DNA from: Haliclona indistincta
Lineage: Eukaryota > Porifera > Demospongiae > Haplosclerida > Chalinidae
Direction of reading: 5' to 3'
Length of the DNA: 64,000 nucleotides
Assembly: GCA_964017065.1 (NCBI GenBank)
Contig: OZ024790.1
Coordinates: 12,522,703-12,586,702 of the forward strand
Position 1 is the stretch's first letter; the number at the start of each line of letters is the position of its first letter. Positions 57,401 to 64,000 of the stretch are shown here, piece by piece. Both the position numbers and the translations under genes were made by a program. The notes beneath the pieces are model-generated. The model saw only the letters and a program-made list of their open reading frames with translations, searched no databases and had not been told where the DNA came from.

Positions 57401-60400
57401 ATTAACAGTGACACTATCATAGACAGGTTAAAATTAAACTAACCTTTCCATTTAGAGTTCGGTCAGTGATAATTTCTTTAATGAATCCTGGACAAGATGT
57501 AGTGTTGACTTCATCTAAAAAGACCTGGATAGAGTACTCGCTGTTACACGCCATATTGATATGATTACAATAACTCGTTTAAGCTTACAGTTCACAAGAT
57601 GGCGTCTAACACTTAGCCGACAACTGATTGTATTCGTGAAATCGTCGAATTTATGTCAACATTTCGCTACAAACTACGTTCAAAAGGCACTTGCCAAGAT
57701 AATATCACAGCTATATATTTGTGGGTATTTCGTGCTTGGCACTGCTCGCGTAAAGGCGCTACATGTAGGTGCGCTGAAGAAAGAAAATGAAGATGACGAA
57801 ACTCTATTTTCACCATTCCCAGGTTTGTCAAATTGAGCAATCTCCTTGCTACTGTTAAGATGGGGCAATGCCAGAGAGCAGATCTAGGTGTTTTTGGACA
57901 TATAAAATTTGCCACCAGGTGAAATTTCAACATTTGAACGCTAATAAATTGTATTGTAGCCGCCATCTTGTTTTCCTTTCATCCCTACATAGGGACGTAC
58001 TATAGTGTATCTCTAATACAAACATTAATGCTCACTGTTATTGATGGGACAGTTTCCTCGACATCATGTTGATGATCATGGCAAAAGGTGTACCATGAAG
58101 TTATTTCCTCAGCATCTTCTACTACTCTTTCAAAAAATTCTTGAACTTTTTGTGGGACTAATGCTACACAAACAAAAATTATAGTGCATTATATCTGAAG
58201 AACGTTATGAATTCATTGTTTTGCACCCCTAGATGAAACATACTATTGTGTGTTGAAAAAGCAGTATATGTAGGTTATACACCGAGGTAGAGGTGCATAT
58301 GGGAATTTGGATACTGAGGGCGAAGCCCGAGGAATCCAAATTCACGTATGCACTGAAAACTGAGGTTTATAACCGGTTTATAAACTATGATTTTGACTGG
58401 AGGAAAAATAGCACTCTTGTACAAGCAAGCTACCCGAAGAGCACAAAACATACAAATAGCGTGATAAACGGCACTTAGCTTTTTGCCTAGTACGCGGTGG
58501 CACCATGTCTTTTACAACCGCCCATGCACAGGCATGTATGCGAATTTGGATACCTCATTACACCAAAGAGAATTATTCATGTCATAGTTTAAATGTCAAT
58601 AATAAATCGCAATGACTAATGGAAACTTGCAATGATTTCAATGATGGAATCAATGCAATTCCTCACCGATAGATTTCGATACCAAACAACCCAGGAGAAA
58701 TGAAATATATCTGAAGATAGCAGAACGTCTAAGACCAACTATTTGCTATCAGTACCACATGACGAACATAACAAACATAACACAGCTCTTAAAATACCAG
58801 CAAACATAAGAGTTGTATTTGTTGGTGTGCAGTCTGCTTTTAACCAACATATTAATTATTCTCTTCCAAAGGTAACAGACAGAGTAATTACCTGCATGAA
58901 TGCAAAGCTTATGAAAGAGCTTCCTTGGTTTGCCAGTTAGTATTCCACATAGTAAAGTAGATAAAGCATCTAGAACCTATATTAACAATAAAAACAGTAA
59001 ATGTTACAGGTTATCCCAGCCGGCTTACTGTATAGCCGTTTTTTTCGCCGGTCAAATATTTCGTAAATAAAATTTAGCTGGATCTAATTTTGACAAACAC
59101 ACACCTATCGAAAATTAAATCGAAACCAAGATTTATTTCATTGGATAGCGTGGACATAGGAAAGATAGGACAGCGGTTCTAGCAGCCCATAGCAGCCCTA
59201 ATGCTTTCTGCTGTATAAATTTGTGACGTAGAAAATATCCAACGCTGTCCAACGGGGTATATTGAAGGCTGCATGCTCTTACTTAATGAACTCTTGGCGG
59301 AGATATGTGCTGAAAAAACACTAGATTTTTTAACCCATTAAGCACTAATGACACCTTTAGGTGTCATAATTGACTCCACCTACTCTAGACATCTTAAATA
59401 GTGTGAAAAGTGCTCTAGAAATGTCAAATCAAGTATATCCCCCGTTAATCCGGGTTCGCTTTGGGAATTTTTAGGGCTTCAGGGTTCCCGGAAATGCATA
59501 GAATATGGTTAAGCTGTGCTGTTTGCTCACCTGGACACCACCAGGTTTTTGTATCAGTCACCAGTGCTAAAAGAAGACCAAAATTGGCCGAAAAATGACG
59601 AGGACGCAGCACTTAAGTGGCTTCAGTTCCAAAGTGGAAGTGACCAACTCAGAGCTTAGTACATTCCCGTAAATTTTGACATGCCAGTACAAAACAGTGC
59701 AAGTTTGGAACAGCTAGCGTACTGCATGTTATAGAAAATCGCAATACAAACTGTCAGTTTAGAGGAAGTTAACTTTTCGTCAAAATAATTCAGTAACTAA
59801 AGGGTTAAACGGTCTTTGGTATTCTTAAATTTGGCTCAACTTTTAAATATTTTAGCACTTTTTGATAAAGTTATGGTGTCTGAAATATGTATGACGCCAA
59901 ATGGCGTCATTAGGGCTTAAAGGGTTAATGTACCAGTTTCAACCAGGACTGCAGGACCGCTAGTCAGTGGCCAGTGTCTTCTTTTAATAAATAAAGTTCA
60001 TCCTATAGACATTGAAGCAGCTATAACATGGCGTGCCAGAGACTTTCAGTGAAATCTAATTTCAAGATGCTTTAACTAGTATTAGCAATTCATGAAAGCA
60101 TCCTGCTTTACATCAAGGACATTGAGAATGCCATGGCATTGCATTGTGTAGTATAATCATGGCGAGCGTGCCTACCTTCAAAGTTCAAAACTTTGCACAC
60201 TAAATAGGTTACCATCATGTTAATAGTGACTATGCAATGATAATGACTGCCACAATAATTTATTTTTCATTAAAAATCTTACCACGTGATAAGATTCATT
60301 CCTGTTCTTAGCTTTTTCAAGGAGTACTTTGATACTTTGATTCTCAGATATGGTTGAAAAGTCAAAAAGTACTAAAATTGGGTTATATTCCTCAACAAGC

Positions 60401-61743
60401 AGCTTAGATAAAACAATCTCATAAATTCTTTTAGATGGTTCTTGCTGACAATGCAGTCTCAATATCTCTTGAAGTGATTCACGACTGACAGGTTCCTTGT
60501 TATTCAGAGAATCTAATACTTTTTTTGCTTCTTCTTCATCCTCATCTTTAAGAAGTTTCTCTACTAATTCTTGAAATTTACATCTTTGCTGAGTAATGGC
60601 AGTAAGAACTGACTGATTCCACAGAAAAGACAGCATCTCCAATAGAAAAGTCTTTCCAACACCAGTCTCTCCATTAATGATGACAGGAATACCACAGTTA
60701 CGCCTTTCATGTATACTAAGCATTTTTACAGCATAGTCAAGAGTCATCACATATTCTTTTTCATCAATAAGAGAGATGCATTGCTTTTCATCAAGTTGCA
60801 AGTTAAGAGCATGTGCTAGACAACGATCTAAAAATTTTCTGTCGCGAATTCCTCTGCACAAAGTCAAGACAATTCTTATTATTTATACACTGTTGTGAAT
60901 GCTTACGCAAGTGATGGAATGTGTATTCCAATGTCATGTAATTCCCTTCTGTCCTCTTCAGATACTTTATCTGGTCTCAATGTTATGAACATGAAACTTT
61001 CATTACCATCATATATTAGCTGTACAATATCAACATTATTTTGTAAACATTTTGCAATAATGTTAACCTGCTGATGGCTTGTCTCTACTGTATCCTTTCT
61101 GGCACAAAAATTTAAAACTTCAACCTCCATCATCTTGAAAAGTATTGATCGTAGATATCTTGTGTCAGTGTACTTTACTGGAACACCACGAAGGTGTTCT
61201 ATAACTTCTCCTCTTCCTGAATTATACAGAAGAGCATGACAGTTTTCCAATATCTTGCACCTTCTCTCCATGTATCTATATGGAAGTTAACATACATACA
61301 TTTTTAGCTCATGAGAATATACAAAAACAGTCTTATCAAGATCATTCCTGACTTTGATATTGCAAATTATGTAGGCTAGACAACTAATACTAAATTATAG
61401 CACTCACATTCGCCTTCTGCGAGTAAGCGTGGCTATAGAGTCGATAGTGTACATGTGAAAATACGTTAAAATGTACTTATGAATATTAATTAGCAATTTT
61501 TCGTTGTGCGCTTTGCGTGCCGCTTGTTAGTCCCCTCTATCTACCATCCTGGATCCGCCACTGAACACATCTATACAACAGTTTCACATTAGTAACATTG
61601 CAAGCTCACTTCATATAGAGACGTTGAACAATTTTCCTTGTCTTTGCAGGACTTGGAAGACATTCATTCATAAGTTGCTGACATTTTTCTGATGAGAGAT
61701 GGCCAATAATTGTAGCTATACTGAATGGCGGTACTTTTGCTCC
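32974..61743 (-). CDS. RNF213-like giant AAA+ protein with C-terminal SAM pair (5' end not seen)
   Basis: About two dozen exons on the minus strand, many joined in consistent phase, follow the RNF213 order: AAA3 Walker A (GETGVGKT), AAA3 Walker B (VFLDEVNTTS), AAA4 (GQPGSSKT, VMMDEAGL, VGISNHILDAAKMNR), hinge region and the large C-terminal helical shell (FSPKDLEGSFIPGF, PDLIDFYQWLHDTL, YDLEQLQQDIAIQFLAGK). RNF213 is a cytosolic AAA+ ubiquitin ligase acting on lipid droplets and in defence against intracellular pathogens. Here I find neither the RING between hinge and shell nor the RZ-finger cysteine cluster, and two SAM domains have been added. Large introns hold repeats. Exon junctions were set by eye; some exons may be missed, and the upstream part lies beyond 61743. 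Confidence 0.85.
33491..34201 (-). CDS. Two linker exons joining the RNF213-like shell to the SAM domains
   Basis: Exon 34071-34201 (EVPIKQVVQEELGITEEMTG) and exon 33491-33822 (LQENIRGKLTAESGDARQDK, then an acidic low-complexity stretch) join in phase 2, and the first follows exon 35682-35827 in phase 0. This is the evidence that the SAM pair belongs to the RNF213-like gene and is not a separate gene. Confidence 0.75.
34877..35626. repeat. CCCGGG-rich minisatellite in an intron
   Basis: About 750 bases consist of a unit ATGATGG(T/C)GTATCAACCCGGGATG in two length forms: about 31 bases (with GATCATG) and about 41 bases (with CAACATGAATACACA). Roughly twenty CCCGGG sites recur at these intervals, with a CCTGGG variant near 35050. 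GGTGTATC units dominate the left end and GGCGTATC the rest, so the array expanded in two phases. Translations are artefacts. Confidence 0.95.
35682..38000 (-). CDS. RNF213-like C-terminal region, exons of the helical shell end
   Basis: Consecutive exons on the minus strand: PDLIDFYQWLHDTLASIVLV and HYSPELAKK (about 37660-37985), YGRYSELCEDEIPSL (about 37190-37330), FEEFNTFLNSVVKH to NKEQPFGLST (about 36915-37135), DLEQLQQDIAIQFLAGK (about 36595-36850), the short helical exon with VGIVRANRSASN (about 36113-36265), SLRDSQYDFLENLEMRY to SLRNVAQ (about 35878-36055) and DSAANRDILDEIKTINEQL (35682-35827). These match the part of RNF213 that closes the E3 shell. Introns are 40-90 bases here. Confidence 0.75.
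38015..38295. mobile_element. TIR element with GAGGGCATTAACCGACATTAATGACC ends
   Basis: TTATTGCCCTCACGCGAGGG and GCATTAACCGACATTAATGA are repeated inverted near 38120-38175; a further partial ACATTAATGCCCTC lies near 38292. It sits in the RNF213-like intron between 38000 and 40797. No coding content. Confidence 0.65.
38853..39106. repeat. Partial copy of the 41.5/49.8-kb element family
   Basis: GAGAGCAGATTTATG, GCCACCAGGTGATAAAG, GAACGCTAATACATTG and TAGCCACCATCTTGTTTTC match the end region of the elements at 49560-49781 and 57830-57990. The terminal GGGAGGCAC repeat is lacking. Confidence 0.6.
39107..39756. mobile_element. TIR element, AATAGACCTTT ends
   Basis: AATAGACCTTTTCGTTTAAG at the left and its approximate inverse (CTTAAATGAAAGGTCTATT) at the right bound about 650 bases, with further inner inverted matches (AAACTGCGCGGG and CCCGCGCAGTTC). 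Non-coding, intronic. Confidence 0.65.
40319..40529. mobile_element. MITE, 27-base inverted ends
   Basis: AGCTTATCATTCCAAGGAGCG and the near-inverse CGCTCCTTGGAATAATAAGCTT flank about 160 bases in the same intron. No coding content and no clear target duplication. Confidence 0.7.
40797..41345 (-). CDS. RNF213-like exons at the expected RZ-finger position
   Basis: Two exons: about 41205-41345 (NHDAVAMRNALVYLLAVVVG and FSPKDLEGSFIPGFN) and about 40797-41151 (VTAKCGTDQGCILYDLGTDL, ICHKHKSYTTRG, YFTLWANYGALCMGLF). In vertebrate RNF213 the RZ finger, a zinc-binding cluster that transfers ubiquitin to bacterial lipopolysaccharide, sits between the FIPGF-like and the following helical part. Here only three scattered cysteines and one CHKH are present and the CPNGH-type motif is missing. 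Confidence 0.7.
41516..42960. mobile_element. Large non-autonomous element, copy 1 (plus orientation)
   Basis: It begins with the palindromic end AGGGAGGCACGGTAGTGCCT and GTAGGGTTGAACGGG, and ends in a foldback region (42585-42960) whose arms read GGGTTGTGAAATCTACCAC and GTAACACGATTGACTTGCTA. A copy in inverse orientation lies at 48570-49781. Compared with that copy it carries about 150 extra bases near 41860-42060 (CTGGACAATATCATCCCTG-type). Fragments of small frames occur, but no transposase. Confidence 0.75.
42972..43690. mobile_element. TIR element, CTGAGGAATTTAATAA ends
   Basis: CTGAGGAATTTAATAACGA at 42974 and its approximate inverse (ATTATTAAATTCCTCAG) near 43670-43690. It adjoins the foldback end of the previous element. 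A frame at 43001-43243 (ARDGHRLGLAKYGSFEIVPG) may be a coding relic. Confidence 0.6.
43691..44121. other. Intronic sequence, no exon seen
   Basis: Contains a CAGCAG/TACTGTAGCAGCA-rich patch (about 43865-43960) and otherwise nothing that I can assign. Confidence 0.4.
44122..47960 (-). CDS. RNF213-like exons: shell region after the expected RING position
   Basis: In gene order: RLPTIQGIVVTTVKRKWD (about 47806-47972), LGLLTDQILKFLFECPKG to FDNE (about 47455-47755), ARAIVSDVVSSCSQPNPFIP (about 47286-47363), LLMDLYFSVALDQVREK (about 47123-47229), KLNLLGNNALLMIEKQVLLH (about 46961-47074), SVPKINAILTTPDRHGAML (about 46714-46898), VDAKVSRPVRFHLKLFRED (about 46505-46661), YRCGEGNLFDMMMLLCAF (about 46121-46205) and ETPPSCERLADVISQVAEL (about 44122-44307). 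All junctions are GT-AG. The RING would be expected just upstream, between 47972 and 49806, where only repeats are found. Confidence 0.7.
44824..45390. mobile_element. TIR element, TAGCCTCGTCCCC ends, empty site nearby
   Basis: Ends TAGCCTCGTCCCC and GGGGACGAGGCTA with extended inner arms (AATTTTCGCAACGAAACG, GCCTGGTATCTATTGCA). Flanks ACCATTGT (44816-44823) and ACCATAGT (45391-45398) form an imperfect 8-base duplication. A tandem copy of the flanking sequence at 45819-45960 has CCATTGTTGTGCTTAGC without the element. It interrupts intronic sequence of the RNF213-like gene. Confidence 0.8.
45819..46095. repeat. Duplicated flank and 54-base tandem repeat
   Basis: 45819-45960 repeats 44748-44823 plus 45399-45470 (CAAGGTGAGCCAGGCAG, GACGCGTAGAAGTGAT). 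It is followed by two to three imperfect units of about 54 bases containing GTGCATGCGCC and AAGTACCGTA up to about 46085. Confidence 0.7.
48060..48560. other. Intronic palindrome-rich stretch
   Basis: A set of GAAAATTTTCGCG and CGCGAAAATATT motifs in both orientations (48180-48410) forms imperfect hairpins, with ATAGCGGGAAATTTTCGCGG matched by GCGGGAGAAAATTTTCGC-type inverses. It is probably another terminal-repeat element; borders are unclear. Confidence 0.5.
48570..49781. mobile_element. Large non-autonomous element, copy 2 (inverse orientation)
   Basis: Inverse-orientation homologue of 41516-42960. A foldback lies at 48590-48945 (ATGTAGGGTTGTGAAATCTA against its complement), then shared body (TTGCGCAATCACAATAATGG, AAAGGTGCTAGGCGAGTGG), ending GGGAGGCACTACCGTGCCTC at 49757-49781. 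It fills the intron where the RING exon of RNF213 relatives would be expected. Confidence 0.75.
49806..51479 (-). CDS. RNF213-like exons: after the AAA core, hinge region
   Basis: Exon about 50275-51479 begins RMEDAPLISPTKLLCYCRSS and includes VLILIVNVEDVPPEAINHIR, IPKVIILLIHFPPQQFLNHC and GWDHYYLDTAAPG, the conserved segment after AAA6 in RNF213. Exon about 49806-50219 continues with GGPGNAPLEAVFTAMSHEDI, RRIADLHVCIRLYDIDKESL and ends SSSYLQM before GTAAAA. In vertebrate RNF213 the RING follows shortly after this point; none is present here. Confidence 0.75.
51522..51983. mobile_element. Foldback-family element with conserved 39-codon frame, copy 1 (minus)
   Basis: Inverse homologue of 62345-62785. 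Contains GGAAACCGATGTTTTA, CGCGTAGTGCGAGGGCGTC, a frame on the minus strand (MASSKNAREFILPSFENG), and three tandem TAAGTGAAATCAGCGGTGT-like units (51855-51925). Ends near GAAGTATGGTCTA. Confidence 0.7.
51984..53232. other. Large intron with hairpin, no exon recognised
   Basis: The stretch separates the hinge exon from exon 53233-53621. At 52986-53042 a strong hairpin occurs: AGCTGTGCTGGGCC and GGCC-GCCCAGCACAGCT, with inner TCTGCT/AGCAGA. The flanks repeat TGCATT...GCGTTTACA. Around 51984-52140 is a GCACGAGGGCATGGCC/GGCATGCCCGAGTGC palindromic repeat. Confidence 0.5.
53233..55378 (-). CDS. RNF213-like exons: end of AAA4 to AAA5
   Basis: In order: IGSNTEEVKRRGVLDVLKES (55142-55378, 79 codons), LRVVAAIKHSASQGHTVLLS with ECFYDLFNQRF and RSVITQTPAAFLNRFEKYSL (53949-54299, 117 codons), ISALLASCGNFSLYGQKTGT (about 53674-53893) and DPCELNDDGTHMLQLFEKHD (about 53233-53621). 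The pattern of a nucleotide-sensor helix ending LNRFEK resembles LNRLEK in RNF213. The 54300-55141 intron shows no exon. Confidence 0.75.
55560..55690. repeat. 27-base tandem repeat
   Basis: Three to four copies of AATTAAAAATTAAATTCATT plus AGAGTTC in an intron, decaying at the right end to ATTCATTCATT. Confidence 0.85.
55929..57392 (-). CDS. RNF213-like large exon: end of AAA3 and AAA4
   Basis: The 488-codon exon in phase 0 starts DIPSNIFIVAACNPH, then WFTGSYRVRPFHKTLCLLMW (the conserved link after AAA3), and then AAA4: PLIIVGQPGSSKTLSFKIV (Walker A, GQPGSSKT), TVVMMDEAGLPETRHES (Walker B, MDEAGL), FVGISNHILDAAKMNRAVSL (sensor). All key residues are kept, so AAA4 is probably an active ATPase. 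The intron between this exon and 57444 is 51 bases. Confidence 0.9.
57444..58166 (-). CDS. RNF213-like exons carrying the AAA3 Walker B
   Basis: Exon about 58037-58166 (LVPQKVQEFFERVVEDAEEI, SWYTFCHDHQ) joins in phase 0 to exon 57444-57524, 27 codons: VFLDEVNTTSCPGFIKEII, the AAA3 Walker B with a conserved asparagine as in RNF213. The intron between them holds a truncated copy of the 49-kb element family (57559-58016). Confidence 0.85.
57559..58016. mobile_element. Truncated copy 3 of the large non-autonomous element
   Basis: Shares GATGGCGTCTAACACTTAGC, CAATCTCCTTGCTACTGT, GAACGCTAATA-ATTGTA and CCATCTTGTTTTC with 49340-49781; the end GGGACGTACTATAGTGTATC is a diverged GGGAGGCACTACCGTGCCTC. 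The foldback half is missing. Confidence 0.7.
58167..60282. other. Large repeat-filled intron
   Basis: Includes an inverted pair around GAATTTGGATAC (58305 and 58535), a region at 59036-59290 related to 40065-40200 (CGGTCAAATATTTC, AAATTTAGCTGGATCTA), and a piggyBac-like copy. No exon recognised, although one could be missed between AAA3 Walker A and Walker B. Confidence 0.5.
59334..59924. mobile_element. piggyBac-like element, copy 2, with longer right end
   Basis: Flanked by TTAA at 59330-59333 and 59925-59928. Ends CCCATTAAGCACTAATGACACC and the inverse of CCCTTTAAGCCCTAATGACGCC agree as inverted repeats. The body to about 59804 matches copy 1 (10817-11414), which ends there in AGAGTTAA; about 120 bases at the right are extra. 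No transposase. Confidence 0.85.
60283..61743 (-). CDS. RNF213-like exons carrying the AAA3 Walker A
   Basis: Exon 61618-61743 (AKVPPFSIATIIGHLSSEK), exon about 60906-61273 (MERRCKILENCHALLYNSGR to GIHIPSLA) and exon about 60283-60853 (RKFLDRCLAHALNLQLDE, MLSIHERRNCGIPVIINGETGVGKT). The last contains the Walker A of AAA3 preceded by the conserved GIPVIINGE strand. Splice phases agree. The exon at 61618 is the most upstream that I can support; the true start lies further upstream or outside the window. Confidence 0.85.
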
Positions 61744-61789
61744 TGCATAAAAAATTAATTAATAAAGATCAAAAAGATATTAAAACAAT

Positions 61790-62095
61790 TTCTAGCGAAA
61801 ACAGAAAGATGGCAAATCTGCATGACATCCAAGATTCAAATTGGCAAATCTGCCAAAGTAATACCAACAAGGAGATGCATGGAATGGCAACATGATTGAC
61901 TGGCTAATAGACCATGCATGCCTCCATTAGTGGCTGCTTAATTAGACCAGCATTGCAAGAATCCACAACTACTGATGCAGGGATGCATGGTCTATTATCC
62001 AGTCAATCATCGTATTACCATTCCATTTACCTCTGTGGGTTAGTGGACCATTGCCAATCTAACATCCCCAGAACTTTCTGATTTCTTTAAAAACT
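61790..62095. mobile_element. Diverged foldback of the 42.6/48.6-kb family
   Basis: TGGAATGGCAACATGATTGACTGGC and its inverse CAGTCAATCATCGTATTACC, with CATGCATGCCTCCATTAGTGG against CTACTGATGCAGGGATGCATG. Sequence is clearly related to, but more diverged than, the foldbacks at 42585 and 48590. Confidence 0.65.
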
Positions 62096-62344
62096 TATTT
62101 TGTTGGTGTCTCTTTCTTTTGAGCAGTTTAAGATGCATATACTGAGCGTCTTCGTTTTCACCATTAATGTAGTTATTGCTCTAGCTTGTTTATGACTACG
62201 TTACTCTTCATTAATTTAGTGCTTTTAATTTGTAGCTTGTATTTTATGCCGTACATTTCTGAAATCCCGCAGATAATTATTAGCTCACCCAAACATGTCA
62301 TAATAATTATTATGCTGCCCTGTACACGAACCATGCCTACTTAT

Positions 62345-62785
62345 GTTTAGACCATACTTCAATGTAATTCTGCAATTTGGTCAGCCAGAGGTAAACTAAA
62401 TCAAGTAGACCACCGCTGATTTCACTTAGACCACCGCTGAGTTTATTTAGACCACCTTTAATTAACCACATCATTAATAACCACAACAAAATGGCGTCGT
62501 CAAAAAACGCACGCGAGTTTATACTGCCATCGTTTGAAAACGGGCTGTCGCTTGACTCTGGGAACTTCTCTGGGCTTTCTACTACCTCGAGCTCTTCATT
62601 TGCTTAAGCGCAGGTATGGTCTAAACACCTCAGACAATAGATTCTCGGTGCCTACGAGATTTAGCTCACCTTGGAAACCGAAATAGACGCCCTCGCGCTA
62701 CGCGCTCGGGAAGTCTAAAACATCGGTTTCCGCGGTGATCTAAATCCCGTAGACACCTCGAATCTATCGTCTAACCTATATTTAG
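62345..62785. mobile_element. Foldback-family element with conserved 39-codon frame, copy 2 (plus)
   Basis: Inverse homologue of 51522-51983, with tandem TAGACCACCGCTGA units (62408-62455), ATG at about 62493 (MASSKNAREFILPSFENGLS), and the arms TAGATTCTCGGTGCCTACG and GTAGACACCTCGAATCTATC. Confidence 0.7.
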
Positions 62786-62839
62786 AGTATAGCTCAATGT
62801 TATTGACCAATCAGATTTATTAGATCTGAGGATCTATTT

Positions 62840-62915
62840 GCTGTAGAGACCATCCGCGAACGGATAGAGTCCATCCGCGAACAGATAGAGTCCTTCCGCG
62901 AACAGATAGACCACA
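62840..62915. repeat. 26-base tandem repeat
   Basis: Three units of CCATCCGCGAACGGATAGAGT type; each holds the small palindrome ATCCGCGAACGGAT in the first copy. Confidence 0.8.
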
Positions 62916-64000
62916 GTTTGCTTAGTGAGTGTGCATTCATAACAAGCCATAAAATTGTTATTACAAGAACACGTGATGTGAGGCTTGTACACGTGTGAGC
63001 GTGAGTGAGTTCCAGAAACTAACTTTTTGTTGCGTCAGAAACAGTAGCGGAGCTACGGTAGGGCCAATGGGGGCCCAGGCCCTACCAAACCTTCAATCGA
63101 GACCACGCCTTTGAGCCTCATGTTATATTAATTTTGAGTAATATTATACAGATTGTACAAATTTTTCCTTTGATACAACAAGCGGCGAAATCATCTACTC
63201 TGACTAGACTATGCCGAGAGCTTCCGCGGCAGGCAGCGCTCAGAACGGCAAAATTACGCATCTCATGAATATTAATTAGCAAAATTTTCGCGCCGCGCTT
63301 TGCGCACCGCTAACCATGCCCTGCCAAACCACAAGTCCTGGCTACGCCACTGGTCAGAAAGCCACTAGCAGACGCTAAAGCGATGGCGGAAGGATGGTAG
63401 GAGACGAGACAGAGTACCAGCAAGGTATAACAAGACACGGAAAGCCGTTTAGCGACGTACTCTAGCTAAACTCGCCTGTGTTTTCCCATCGCTGAAGTAA
63501 GGCCGTGTTCTTTACAAAACATTTGCGCAGCGTCGAAAATTCCTTGTTGGATAGCAATGGTTGCTATACTCTAAGCCGGTTAGAGACCTCGGCCAACGGG
63601 ATCTACGCGGTATAGAAACCCTCGCGTCGCCATAGAACCCTCGCACTACGCGCTCGGGTTCTATATGGCTTCCTCGGGTTTCTATACCGCGTAGATCCCT
63701 TGGCCTCGGTCTCTAACCTATACTTAGTACCTCTGCAGTAGTTGGAAAGTAGAAGAGTGGTAATCTTGCACGAGCTAATTTGCTGAACTATTCTCTGGAG
63801 TCCAATACGGGTCGCCACAGCCATAATTGCATGTATGTATTTGGCTATGTGCATAATTATATAGTAGTTATATACCGACTGTGAGGTATATAACTACTTT
63901 AAACCATAGTGCGCTGCTTGCCTGACATCTAGCTGGCTATCTTACGTCGCAGGAAGACCACAGAGCAGCACGAGCACCGTTTCTTTGTGGATTCTTGAAC
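62916..64000. other. Right end of window, no gene recognised
   Basis: Apart from the palindrome at 63577, the stretch contains TCATGAATATTAATTAGC with GCGCCGCGCTTTGCGC (63265), a motif shared with 61480 and 32500, and otherwise nothing that I can support. Confidence 0.4.
63577..63722. mobile_element. Foldback palindrome, arms of about 55 bases
   Basis: GGTTAGAGACCTCGGCCAACG through GCGGTATAGAAACCC, a short loop with CGCACTACGCGCTCGGG, and the near-inverse ending GGTCTCTAACC. The loop motif recurs in the elements at 51600 and 62695, so it belongs to the same group. Confidence 0.75.

Noticed and set aside
1..64000. Endogenous virus or LTR retrotransposon
   Set aside because: No reverse transcriptase, integrase, capsid or paired long terminal repeats seen on either strand.

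Overview
The window is animal nuclear DNA with many short, GT-AG-bounded exons and small introns, dense in non-autonomous DNA transposons. The protein families (MFSD1-type lysosomal transporters, Topors-type RING protein, RNF213-type giant AAA+ protein, CXXC, SWIM and OTU domains, arginine/serine-rich protein) and the compact introns suggest an early-branching metazoan, plausibly a sponge. That placement is an inference; no rRNA or mitochondrial marker is present.

Layout. (1) 1-2285, + strand: a decayed multi-exon gene with SWIM, CXXC and OTU domains, broken by several frameshifts. (2) 2.6-28.4 kb: an MFSD1-like transporter cluster with six copies: 2690 (type A, broken), 8854 (type B, intact), 16695 on the minus strand (third type), 18217 (type A), 20428 (type A) and 24370 (type B, broken). 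Most of it is a segmental duplication: about 2.58-14.1 kb matches about 20.27-28.4 kb in the order type-A transporter, cysteine-rich secreted/GPI-type gene (minus), type-B transporter, RS-rich protein gene (minus). The minus-strand transporter and the 18217 copy lie between the duplicates, head to head. Comparing the duplicates gives filled and empty sites for several transposons. (3) 28.5-30.9 kb, minus strand: a Topors-like RING gene of seven exons whose RING domain appears to be split by a U12-type AT-AC intron. (4) 31-32.9 kb: intergenic, with two adjacent terminal-inverted-repeat elements. (5) 33.0-61.7 kb, minus strand: one RNF213-like gene, 5' end outside or unseen, with the AAA3 and AAA4 motifs intact, no RING or RZ finger that I can find, and two SAM domains at the C terminus. 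Its introns are full of foldback elements, a CCCGGG-rich minisatellite and piggyBac-like and MULE-like elements. (6) 61.75-64 kb: repeats only.

How the genes may work together. Mammalian MFSD1 is a lysosomal dipeptide exporter that needs a glycosylated partner, GLMP. The type-A copies carry an N-terminal and the type-B copies a C-terminal acidic dileucine motif, so both are probably endolysosomal. The RNF213-like and Topors-like genes belong to ubiquitin-related families but share no evident pathway with the transporter cluster. I found no complete autonomous transposon, virus, CRISPR array or functional tRNA.
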